From: Blastocatellia bacterium
GTDB taxonomy: Bacteria > Acidobacteriota > Blastocatellia > Pyrinomonadales > Pyrinomonadaceae
NCBI GenBank assembly: GCA_003487805.1
Contig: DNNE01000176.1
Span: 1 to 8,340 of the forward strand
DNA: 8,340 bases
Direction of reading: 5' to 3'
Within the stretch, counting starts at the first letter, position 1; each line of letters starts with the position of its first letter. The position numbers and the translations under genes were made by a program. Positions 1-8,340 of the stretch are shown here, piece by piece. Below the pieces are notes generated by a model. It had not been told where the DNA came from and made no database searches. It saw only the letters and a list, made by a program, of their open reading frames with translations.

Positions 1-24
1 ACCGTCTCGGATGTAGTGGAATAG
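1..24 (+). CDS. tuf: Elongation factor Tu, extreme C-terminus (partial)
   Basis: Read in the frame starting at base 1, the first 24 bases give T-V-S-D-V-V-E followed by a TAG stop. Many EF-Tu proteins end in a similar run (a valine-rich segment after the R-T-V-G-A-G motif, closing in an acidic residue). tuf directly upstream of rpmG, tRNA-Trp, secE and nusG is a widespread bacterial gene order, which makes this reading more likely. Only seven residues are visible, so the call rests mainly on context. The rest of the gene lies left of the window. Confidence 0.55.
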   Translation, partial: TVSDVVE

Positions 25-32
25 AGGTTTTG

Positions 33-62
33 ATTTCAGATCTCAGATCTGAGATCTGAAAT
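33..62. repeat. 30-bp perfect palindrome made of 7-bp AT-rich units
   Basis: Bases 33-62 are a perfect palindrome centred between 47 and 48. It is also a tandem array: AGATCT recurs at 38, 45 and 52, giving a 7-bp period with units such as ATTTCAG and ATCTGAG. As RNA it could fold into a 13-bp stem with a GATC loop. No U-tract follows, so it is not a standard intrinsic terminator. It ends one base before the rpmG Shine-Dalgarno sequence (64-69), so a folded hairpin would abut the ribosome-binding site. It looks like a member of the heptamer elements found elsewhere in this window (1968-2002, 2046-2081, 3344-3372). Confidence 0.8.
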
Positions 63-77
63 TGGGGAGTTGGAGTA

Positions 78-230
78 ATGCCACGCGATAACATTGTATT
101 GCAGTGCGGCGATTGCAAGAGCCGCAATTACGTAACGACCAAGAACAAGAAAACAACTCCGGATCGCCTGGAGTTTAAGAAGTTCTGCCGGCGCTGCCGT
201 AAGCACACGGATCATAAAGAAACGAAGTAG
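78..230 (+). CDS. rpmG: 50S ribosomal protein L33
   Basis: This 50-residue protein has the usual L33 length and composition: a short basic protein with a beta-rich zinc ribbon. Two CxxC pairs (C10/C13 and C37/C40) are present, so this is the zinc-binding (C+) form rather than the cysteine-free paralogue. The central T-T-K-N-K-K-T-T-P-D-R-L-E stretch and the C-terminal C-R-R-C-R-K-H-T segment are typical of the family. L33 sits in the large subunit near the E site. The start at 78 is supported by a strong GGGGAG Shine-Dalgarno sequence at 64-69, eight bases upstream. The 70-nt gap to the tRNA gene holds no gene. It contains a loose GGTGTC/GACACC inverted repeat (251-256 with 287-292) that I do not consider a convincing terminator. 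Confidence 0.96.
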   Translation: MPRDNIVLQCGDCKSRNYVTTKNKKTTPDRLEFKKFCRRCRKHTDHKETK

Positions 231-300
231 GTGGGCAGGTTCCAGTTGCCGGTGTCTTTAAATGAATGGCGCCGGTCCAGGCGGCTGACACCTTTGACGA

Positions 301-376
301 AGGGGTATAGTGTCAACGGCTAGCACGTCGGTCTCCAAAACCGAAAGTCCGGGTTCGAATCCTGGTACCCCTGCCA
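301..376 (+). tRNA. trnW: tRNA-Trp (anticodon CCA)
   Basis: A complete cloverleaf can be folded by hand. The acceptor stem pairs 301-307 with 366-372 without mismatch. The D-stem is 310-313 with 323-326. The anticodon stem is 328-332 with 340-344, around a seven-base loop with CCA at 335-337. The variable loop has four bases (345-348). The T-stem is 349-353 with 361-365 (one G-U pair) and the T-loop is TTCGAAT. The discriminator base is G373 and the 3' CCA (374-376) is encoded. The anticodon reads UGG, so this is tRNA-Trp. A tRNA-Trp gene just before secE-nusG is common in bacteria and implies excision from a longer transcript. Confidence 0.97.
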
Positions 377-394
377 AGATCAAGGCAAAAGTTT

Positions 395-769
395 GTGGCT
401 AGAAGAGAAGAAGAAGACGACGATTTTGGGATGCCGGAACCTACCCCGGCCCGCGACACTTCTGTCGAGAAGCCGATCGGAACGCCGCCTCCAAGGGCGG
501 CGGCTTTTGGAGAAGGCGCAGAAGGCCGGGCGGTCAGGCGCGAAAGAAATTTAGCGGGTCCGCGCACGGGCTTTTTCCAAAGGACTGCTCAGTTTGTGCG
601 TGACACGCGCTCAGAAATGCGGCGCGTTTCGTGGCCGACGGCAAACGAAGTAAAGAACACGACTATTATTACTTTGATCGCGGTTATCTTTTTTGCTCTT
701 TATTTGTTCGGAATTGACCGCGTCTGGGCTTACCTGATCGAACATCTAAGGACATTGATGGGCGGCTGA
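395..769 (+). CDS. secE: Preprotein translocase subunit SecE
   Basis: SecE is the small essential subunit that clamps SecY in the inner-membrane Sec translocon. The C-terminal half carries the family core: an amphipathic helix (about 60-77), the conserved E-M-R-R-V-S-W-P-T motif (74-82) and one membrane-spanning helix (about 88-106) followed by a short periplasmic tail. The protein has 124 residues, about twice the minimal one-helix SecE. The first 58 or so residues are acidic, then rich in proline, alanine and arginine, and are probably disordered. The chosen start is GTG at 395 with a weak AAGG at 382-385. An in-frame ATG at 431 (residue 13) is a real alternative. The start lies only 18 nt after the mature 3' end of tRNA-Trp, so tRNA processing would leave a very short leader. 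nusG follows after 16 nt. Confidence 0.93.
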   Translation: MARREEEDDDFGMPEPTPARDTSVEKPIGTPPPRAAAFGEGAEGRAVRRERNLAGPRTGFFQRTAQFVRDTRSEMRRVSWPTANEVKNTTIITLIAVIFFALYLFGIDRVWAYLIEHLRTLMGG

Positions 770-785
770 ATAAGAAAGAATTTAA

Positions 786-1346
786 ATGAATCAGTGGTTC
801 ATACTTCATACGTACTCCGGACACGAGAAAAAGGTTTGCGAAAGCCTTAAGGCTCGCGTCGCCGGTACCGATCTGGAAAGCGCGATCACCGAAGTACTCG
901 TGCCGACCGAGACTGTCGTCGAGATGCGGGGCAGCAAGCGAGTCGAGTCTTCGCGGATGTTTTATCCAGGATACGTTCTGATCCAGATCGATTGCGATGA
1001 TCGCGGCCATATTCCGGACGATGTGTTTCACGCGATACGTTCGACGCCGAAGGTGACCGGTTTTGTCGGAGGCCAAACGCCGACCCCGCTAACTCAGGAT
1101 GAAGTCGAGCAGATCCTTAATCAGCAGGCAGCTGCCGAAGAGAAGCCGAAGCCGAAATTTTCTTATGCCGCCGGCGAGACGGTGCGCATTAAGTCTGGTC
1201 CATTCCAGAGCTTCACCGGCAAGGTTGAAGAAGTTAACGAAGACAAATCTACGTTGAAAGTAACGGTGACGATCTTTGGGCGTTCGACGCCAGTTGAGCT
1301 GAATTTTCTCGATGTCGAGAAGGTCACTTTCACCGAAGAAGAATGA
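786..1346 (+). CDS. nusG: Transcription termination/antitermination factor NusG
   Basis: NusG binds elongating RNA polymerase through its N-terminal NGN domain and contacts Rho or ribosomal protein S10 through its C-terminal KOW domain, so it influences pausing, Rho termination and transcription-translation coupling. The 186 residues are normal length. The NGN domain spans about 1-105, with W-F-I-L-H-T-Y-S-G near the start and F-Y-P-G-Y-V-L-I at 59-66. A charged linker rich in Glu, Lys and Pro (about 112-124) leads to the KOW domain at 125-180. F140, F143 and F164 match the E. coli residues (F141, F144, F165, numbering from memory) implicated in S10/Rho contact. The protein ends in an acidic T-F-T-E-E-E tail. 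The Shine-Dalgarno sequence is weak (an A-rich purine run at 773-780). The TGA stop overlaps the ATG of the next ORF by 4 bp. Confidence 0.98.
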   Translation: MNQWFILHTYSGHEKKVCESLKARVAGTDLESAITEVLVPTETVVEMRGSKRVESSRMFYPGYVLIQIDCDDRGHIPDDVFHAIRSTPKVTGFVGGQTPTPLTQDEVEQILNQQAAAEEKPKPKFSYAAGETVRIKSGPFQSFTGKVEEVNEDKSTLKVTVTIFGRSTPVELNFLDVEKVTFTEEE

Positions 1347-1543
1347 AGGCCAGGTTTGATTATTCGGTTGGTGAGATGGTGCGCATTAAGTCAGGCGCAT
1401 TTCAGTGTTTCACCGGGCGAATTGAAATGGTCGATCAAGACAAGGCGACTCTGAAAGTTATCGTTAAGATTTTCGCCCGGACCGAACCCATCGAACTGGA
1501 GTTTCTCGATGTTGAGAAGATAACGTTTACGGAAGAAGAATAA
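1343..1543 (+). CDS. Stand-alone KOW-domain protein, paralogue of the NusG C-terminal domain
   Basis: This 66-residue ORF consists of a single KOW domain and nothing else. Aligned by hand without gaps to NusG residues 122-186, it matches at 43 of 65 positions (about 66%), and both proteins end in T-F-T-E-E-E. The aromatic residues of the NusG S10/Rho face are kept (F20, F23 and F44 here; F140, F143 and F164 in NusG). G165 is replaced by A45 and S142 by C22. Many codons differ synonymously and most replacements are conservative, which argues for an old copy held by selection rather than a decaying fragment or assembly artefact. It begins in a 4-bp ATGA overlap with nusG and ends in a TAATG overlap with rplK, so translation is probably coupled on both sides. 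It lacks the NGN domain and so should not bind polymerase like NusG. A role as a free S10- or Rho-binding module is inference. Confidence 0.88.
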   Translation: MKARFDYSVGEMVRIKSGAFQCFTGRIEMVDQDKATLKVIVKIFARTEPIELEFLDVEKITFTEEE

Positions 1544-1968
1544 TGGCAAAGAAGATTACAGGTTATATCAAGTTGCAAGTCCCGGCGGGCAAAGCGAATC
1601 CGGCGCCGCCGATTGGTCCGGCCCTGGGCCAGCACGGCGTCAACATCATGGAATTCTGCAAAGCCTTTAACGCAAAGACTGCGCAGATGGATCCCGACAT
1701 GAAGATTCCGGTCGTAATCACGGTCTATGCGGATCGCTCGTTCACTTTTGAAACCAAGACGCCGCCGGCCGCCGATCTGTTGAAGAAGGCGGCGGGAATC
1801 TCAAAGGGCGCCGCCAATCCCAAGAAGGAAAAGGTCGGCAAGATTTCGCGCGCCAAGGTCGAAGAGATCGCCAAAACGAAAATGCCTGACTTGAATACCA
1901 CGAGCCTGGAGAGCGCGATGCGGACCATTGAAGGGACCGCTCGACAGATGGGGTTGACGATTGAATAA
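1543..1968 (+). CDS. rplK: 50S ribosomal protein L11
   Basis: L11 binds the GTPase-associated region of 23S rRNA at the base of the L12 stalk and takes part in factor binding and, in other bacteria, in RelA-dependent stringent control. The 141 residues are the standard length. The N-terminal domain has the proline-rich P-A-P-P-I-G-P-A-L-G-Q-H-G-V-N-I stretch (20-35), the part of L11 associated with thiostrepton sensitivity. A hinge near T-P-P-A-A (73-77) leads to the rRNA-binding C-terminal domain, with K-M-P-D-L-N-T-T (113-120) and a final helix E-G-T-A-R-Q-M-G-L. The ATG shares its A with the last base of the preceding TAA stop. The Shine-Dalgarno run GGAAGA (1531-1536) lies inside the upstream KOW ORF, so its expression is likely tied to that ORF. 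Confidence 0.98.
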   Translation: MAKKITGYIKLQVPAGKANPAPPIGPALGQHGVNIMEFCKAFNAKTAQMDPDMKIPVVITVYADRSFTFETKTPPAADLLKKAAGISKGAANPKKEKVGKISRAKVEEIAKTKMPDLNTTSLESAMRTIEGTARQMGLTIE

Positions 1969-2002
1969 TTGCGAATAGCGAATTGCGGATTTCGAATTGT
2001 CC
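1968..2002. repeat. Heptamer-repeat element in the rplK-rplA gap, first copy
   Basis: Five consecutive 7-bp units can be read from the last base of the rplK stop codon onward, with registers at 1968, 1975, 1982, 1989 and 1996. Examples are ATTGCGA, ATAGCGA and ATTTCGA. All begin with AT and most continue with T and a variable dinucleotide before a purine-rich end. The region shows no coding signature. The unit type matches the elements at 33-62, 2046-2081 and 3344-3372. Confidence 0.65.
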
Positions 2003-2045
2003 GACCCGCTTTCGCCGTTCGATTGAGAGGGAGAGAGTGCTGCCG

Positions 2046-2081
2046 ATTTCAAATTCCAGATTTGAAATTCCAGAATCTCGT
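2046..2081. repeat. Heptamer-repeat element in the rplK-rplA gap, second copy, with inverted repeat
   Basis: Four 7-bp units start at 2046, 2053, 2060 and 2067 (for example ATTTCAA and ATTCCAG), followed after one extra base by a degenerate fifth unit. The array contains an exact inverted repeat: ATTTCAAAT at 2046-2054 and ATTTGAAAT at 2060-2068, separated by TCCAG. It also contains an exact direct repeat of AAATTCCAGA at 2051 and 2065. A 9-bp stem is possible in the mRNA, ending 22 nt before the rplA Shine-Dalgarno sequence. No U-tract follows. Confidence 0.7.
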
Positions 2082-2101
2082 TTGCACCTCGGAGCTGGAA
2101 C

Positions 2102-2797
2102 ATGAAGAAGCACGGAAAGAAATATCGCGCCGCGGCAGAGAAGATCGACGCCACGCGCAAATACAGCCTGGCCGACGCGGTTAAGACTCTCAAAGAAATC
2201 GCGTTCGCAAAGTTCGATGAAACAGTTGAATTGACCATCTGGCTCGGCGTGGATCCGCGCAAAGCTGATCAGCTGGTGCGCGGCACTCTCGTTCTGCCGC
2301 ACGGCCTGGGAAGATCGAAAACAGTTCTGGTCATTGCTCAGGGAGATAAGATCAAAGAGGCTGAGGAAGCCGGAGCTGATCTGGTCGGCGGGCAGGACAT
2401 GGTGGACAAGATTAAGGGTGGCTGGCTCGATTTCGATGCGGTTATCGCCACCCCGGACATGATGCGGCTGGTGGGTGGCCTGGGTAAGGTGCTCGGCCCG
2501 CGGGGTCTGATGCCCAATCCGAAAACCGGGACGGTAACGTTCGACGTGAAGACTGCCGTGAAAGAAACGAAGGCAGGCAAGGTTGAGTATCGCGTCGACA
2601 AGACGGGAGTTATTCACACGGCCGTCGGTAAGGTTTCGTTCGAGGAAGACAAAATTGCTGAGAATGCGCGCGCGTTGATTGAAGCGGTCGTCAAGGCTAA
2701 ACCATCGACTGCAAAAGGCAAGTACATGAAGAAGGTCAATCTGGCCGCAACGATGAGCCCGGGCGTGCTGCTCGACGAAACCGCGTTTGCTAAATAA
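2102..2797 (+). CDS. rplA: 50S ribosomal protein L1
   Basis: L1 forms the mobile L1 stalk, which helps release deacylated tRNA from the E site. In several bacteria it also represses its own operon by binding mRNA. The 231 residues are the usual length. The signature L-G-K-V-L-G-P-R-G-L-M-P-N-P-K-T-G sits at 127-143, in the inserted domain II. The N-terminal H-G-K-K-Y and C-terminal K-G-K-Y-M-K-K-V-N-L-A-A-T-M-S-P-G segments are typical of domain I. The ATG at 2102 is preceded by GGAG at 2091-2094 with seven bases of spacing. The 133-nt gap from rplK is filled largely by two heptamer-repeat elements. I could not identify a convincing L1-binding mimic of 23S helix 77 there. Confidence 0.98.
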   Translation: MKKHGKKYRAAAEKIDATRKYSLADAVKTLKEIAFAKFDETVELTIWLGVDPRKADQLVRGTLVLPHGLGRSKTVLVIAQGDKIKEAEEAGADLVGGQDMVDKIKGGWLDFDAVIATPDMMRLVGGLGKVLGPRGLMPNPKTGTVTFDVKTAVKETKAGKVEYRVDKTGVIHTAVGKVSFEEDKIAENARALIEAVVKAKPSTAKGKYMKKVNLAATMSPGVLLDETAFAK

Positions 2798-2808
2798 GTG
2801 AGGACACG

Positions 2809-3342
2809 ATGAAGACTAAAGCGCAAAAGCAAAAAGATCTGGACGCCCTCGCGGAACAATTCAAAAAGGCGAACGCGGCGATGCTGGTAAGTTTCAAGAA
2901 TATGACGGTCGCGAAAGACCAGGAGCTGCGACGGCAGCTTCGCGAAGCCGGCGTGACGTACTCAGTCGTGAAGAACACGTTGGCGCGTAAGGCGGCCGCT
3001 GGTACGCCGCTCGAGCCGATGGCGGATCAGTTCAAGGGCGTAACCGCCGTGGCGTTGAGCACGAGCGATCCGGTTGGACTTTCGAAGGCAATTTCAAAAT
3101 TTTCGAAAGCGAACCCTGACATCTTCAGTTTCAAGGTCGGGCTTGTAGAAGGCAAGGTTGTCGAACTTAAGGAAGTCGAATCGATCGCCAATCTGCCTTC
3201 GCGCGAAGAGCTTATTTCAAAGGTGCTCTTCCTGATTAACGTGCAGGCGCAGCGGCTGGTGACTGTGATTCAAGCGGTCCCGCGCAACCTGGCTGTGGTT
3301 ATGGATCAGGTGCGCGCGCAAAAAGAAGCGCAGGGCGCATAA
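2809..3342 (+). CDS. rplJ: 50S ribosomal protein L10
   Basis: L10 anchors L12 dimers to the ribosome through its long C-terminal helix and binds 23S rRNA through its N-terminal domain. The protein has 177 residues, slightly above the usual length. The N-terminal domain shows V-S-F-K-N-M-T-V (27-34), L-R-R-Q-L-R-E-A-G-V-T-Y-S-V-V-K-N-T-L (40-58) and F-K-G-V-T-A-V-A (75-82). The C-terminal part (about 130-177) includes the hydrophobic stretch that should form the L12-binding helix. The start is 11 nt after the rplA stop, with GAGG at 2800-2803 as Shine-Dalgarno sequence. This leaves no room for the structured L10 leader known upstream of rplJ in other bacteria, unless it lies inside rplA. Confidence 0.98.
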   Translation: MKTKAQKQKDLDALAEQFKKANAAMLVSFKNMTVAKDQELRRQLREAGVTYSVVKNTLARKAAAGTPLEPMADQFKGVTAVALSTSDPVGLSKAISKFSKANPDIFSFKVGLVEGKVVELKEVESIANLPSREELISKVLFLINVQAQRLVTVIQAVPRNLAVVMDQVRAQKEAQGA

Positions 3343-3343
3343 G

Positions 3344-3372
3344 ATTTCGAATTCAAGATTCAAGAATTCAAG
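3344..3372. repeat. Heptamer-repeat element in the rplJ-rplL gap
   Basis: Directly after the rplJ stop codon, 7-bp units begin at 3344, 3351 and 3358, and a fourth begins at 3366 after one inserted A. The unit ATTCAAG occurs three times exactly and is preceded by ATTTCGA. Two GAATTCAAGA decamers (3349 and 3364) reflect the same periodicity. The array sits at the start of a 156-nt gap with no gene. Its position right after a stop codon mirrors the element after rplK. Confidence 0.7.
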
Positions 3373-3453
3373 AAGCGGTCGTCGCTTTAGTCAGTGGACG
3401 GCCAATTGAAGGCAAGAGTCGCGGCGATGCAGTCGGGACTGGCGCTACGAATG

Positions 3454-3469
3454 ACAAACCTCGGTTTGT
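3454..3469 (+). promoter_or_regulatory. Small hairpin upstream of the rplL ribosome-binding site
   Basis: ACAAAC (3454-3459) and GTTTGT (3464-3469) form a perfect 6-bp stem closed by a CTCG tetraloop. It lies 12 nt before the rplL Shine-Dalgarno sequence AGGAGAG (3482-3488). It is AU-rich and only modestly stable and has no U-tract, so it is not a terminator. It could be an mRNA processing or stability element, or simply chance. The rest of the gap (3373-3453) shows no promoter I would defend. Confidence 0.4.
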
Positions 3470-3498
3470 GTAGAGTGATACAGGAGAGTTGATTAGTC

Positions 3499-3882
3499 AT
3501 GGCTGATATTCAGGCAATAGTCGATCAGATAAAAGAAATGACGTTGTTGGAAGCTTCACAGCTCGTGAAGTTGATGGAAGAGACCTTCGGCGTGTCCGCA
3601 GCAGCTGCGGTCGCGGCGGCACCAGCGGCAGCTGCGGGTGGTGGCGAAGCAGCGGCTGCGGTTGAGGAAAAGACGGAGTTCGATGTCATTCTTCAGGCCG
3701 CGGGCGGCCAAAAGATCAACGTCATCAAGGTCGTTCGCGAAGTTACCGCGCTTGGTTTGAAAGAAGCGAAGGACCTCGTCGAAGCTGCTCCGAAGGCCGT
3801 CAAAGAGGGCGTGTCCAAGGAAGAAGCGGAGACTGTCAGGCAAAAGCTCGCCGACGCGGGCGCGACTGTCGAAGTCAAATAA
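3499..3882 (+). CDS. rplL: 50S ribosomal protein L7/L12
   Basis: L12 is the multi-copy stalk protein that recruits and activates translational GTPases. The 127 residues show the family's three-part layout. The N-terminal dimerisation and L10-binding helices are at 1-31 (I-V-D-Q-I-K-E-M-T-L-L-E-A-S-Q-L-V-K). An Ala/Gly/Pro hinge spans about 34-57. The globular C-terminal domain runs from 58 to the end, with the factor-contact surface K-V-V-R-E-V-T-A-L-G-L-K-E-A-K-D-L-V-E at 77-95. The start is supported by AGGAGAG at 3482-3488. It follows rplJ after an unusually long 156-nt gap. The terminator-like hairpin at 3941-3968 downstream fits the need for much more L12 than RNA polymerase. Confidence 0.98.
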   Translation: MADIQAIVDQIKEMTLLEASQLVKLMEETFGVSAAAAVAAAPAAAAGGGEAAAAVEEKTEFDVILQAAGGQKINVIKVVREVTALGLKEAKDLVEAAPKAVKEGVSKEEAETVRQKLADAGATVEVK

Positions 3883-3940
3883 GCATCTTCGTTGGTTTGT
3901 TGGGCGCTATCTATTGGGTGGCGCCTGCTTGTCGTGTCGT

Positions 3941-3968
3941 GCCGGCTGCTGCAGTCGGCTTGATTTTT
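3941..3968 (+). terminator. Terminator-like hairpin (probable attenuator) between rplL and rpoB
   Basis: GCCGGCT (3941-3947) pairs with AGTCGGC (3953-3959) in a 7-bp GC-rich stem with one G-U pair and the loop GCTGC. It is followed at once by a T-rich run, TTGATTTTT (3960-3968). This is the shape of an intrinsic terminator, weakened by the G and A interrupting the T-run, which suggests partial read-through. A weaker GGCGC/GCGCC hairpin (3903-3907 with 3921-3925) precedes it. E. coli is known to have a partial attenuator in the same rplL-rpoB interval, lowering polymerase expression relative to L12. Confidence 0.55.
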
Positions 3969-4038
3969 CGCAGTTTAGCGGTTAACTTAGGGGAGTATTG
4001 AAGCGCTGGCGTTGCTCCCGGAAAACTCGAAGAATGCA

Positions 4039-4087
4039 ATCGCTTTTTCAATCTAAAGCGGTCAGGGATTTTGTGCGCCCTGACCGC
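4039..4087 (+). promoter_or_regulatory. Two overlapping, mutually exclusive hairpins upstream of rpoB
   Basis: A perfect 10-bp stem forms between GCGGTCAGGG (4058-4067) and CCCTGACCGC (4078-4087), with a 10-nt loop. An alternative hairpin pairs 4039-4046 with 4055-4062 (8 bp including one G-U, around CGCTTT/AAAGCG) and shares bases 4058-4062 with the first, so both cannot form together. The 10-bp stem should be far more stable. It has no following U-tract, so it is not a terminator. A processing site is plausible because E. coli has an RNase III site in the corresponding gap. A leader element controlling rpoB is another possibility. The rpoB Shine-Dalgarno sequence lies about 46 nt downstream. 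Confidence 0.55.
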
Positions 4088-4144
4088 ATACGTGTCTGTG
4101 GCCGGCGTAGTGATGGTTAGCCGAAACGACGATAAGGAATATTC

Positions 4145-8340
<4,196 letters not shown>

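Noticed and set aside
251..292. GGTGTC/GACACC inverted repeat between rpmG and tRNA-Trp as a terminator
   Set aside because: The arms are only 6 bp, 30 nt apart, and followed by just three T, too weak to call.
1343..1543. The KOW ORF as an assembly or sequencing duplication
   Set aside because: The two copies differ at about a third of residues and at many synonymous sites, and the reading frame and both junctions are intact.
1969..2101. An L1-binding mRNA site for autoregulation near rplA or rplK
   Set aside because: I looked for a mimic of the 23S L1-binding stem with its internal loop and could not build one convincingly. A covariance-model search would decide.
1969..2184. A 71-codon + strand ORF in the rplK-rplA gap
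   Set aside because: It reads through the heptamer repeats and then overlaps rplA out of frame. Its composition is that of translated repeat, and it has no Shine-Dalgarno support.
1742..2617. A 291-codon open frame on the minus strand opposite rplK and rplA
   Set aside because: It spans two certain ribosomal genes and the repeat-filled gap, its product has no recognisable domain, and such antisense frames are common opposite GC-rich genes.
33..3372. The heptamer arrays as CRISPR or integrase attachment sites
   Set aside because: There are no spacers of regular length, no long conserved repeats and no cas or integrase gene in the window.
3960..3988. Promoter-like TTGATT and TAACTT with 17-nt spacing before rpoB
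   Set aside because: The -10 match is only three of six and the -35 overlaps the T-run of the terminator candidate, so it is no better than chance.

Overview
The window is the classic transcription/translation gene block tuf (last codons only) - rpmG - tRNA-Trp - secE - nusG - [stand-alone KOW ORF] - rplK - rplA - rplJ - rplL - rpoB (3' end cut off). Every gene is on the + strand. The gene order, the encoded tRNA CCA end, a moderate-to-high GC content and the form of the beta subunit (a zinc-ribbon insertion in the N-terminal part plus beta insertions of the proteobacterial type) suggest a soil-type Acidobacteriota. This is inferred from family knowledge, and the exact class cannot be fixed from this sequence alone.

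Layout. Positions 1-24 are probably the last codons of EF-Tu. Positions 33-62 hold a perfect AT-rich palindrome beside the rpmG ribosome-binding site. rpmG (L33) follows at 78-230, then tRNA-Trp(CCA) at 301-376. secE starts only 18 nt after the tRNA. nusG, the extra KOW ORF and rplK are chained by stop/start overlaps of 4 bp and 1 bp. The rplK-rplA and rplJ-rplL gaps contain degenerate heptamer-repeat elements. A 262-nt gap between rplL and rpoB contains a terminator-like hairpin and, further down, two mutually exclusive hairpins. From 4145 the window is rpoB to its right edge (1398 complete codons).

How the parts fit. L11, L1, L10 and L12 build the ribosomal L1 and L10-L12 stalks. SecE is the small essential subunit of the Sec translocon. 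NusG couples RNA polymerase (through its NGN domain) to Rho or ribosomal S10 (through its KOW domain). RpoB is the polymerase beta subunit. The block is otherwise ordinary housekeeping, but two things stand out. First, a 66-residue free KOW domain, about 66% identical to the NusG C-terminal domain, lies between nusG and rplK and keeps the residues that in E. coli NusG contact S10/Rho. Second, RpoB carries an in-frame insertion of about 61 residues with four cysteine pairs (two zinc ribbons) in what should be the protrusion domain. A third, quieter pattern is that four intergenic elements are all built from the same kind of degenerate 7-bp AT-rich unit.

No mobile elements, CRISPR arrays or phage genes were seen, and the minus strand shows no credible gene.
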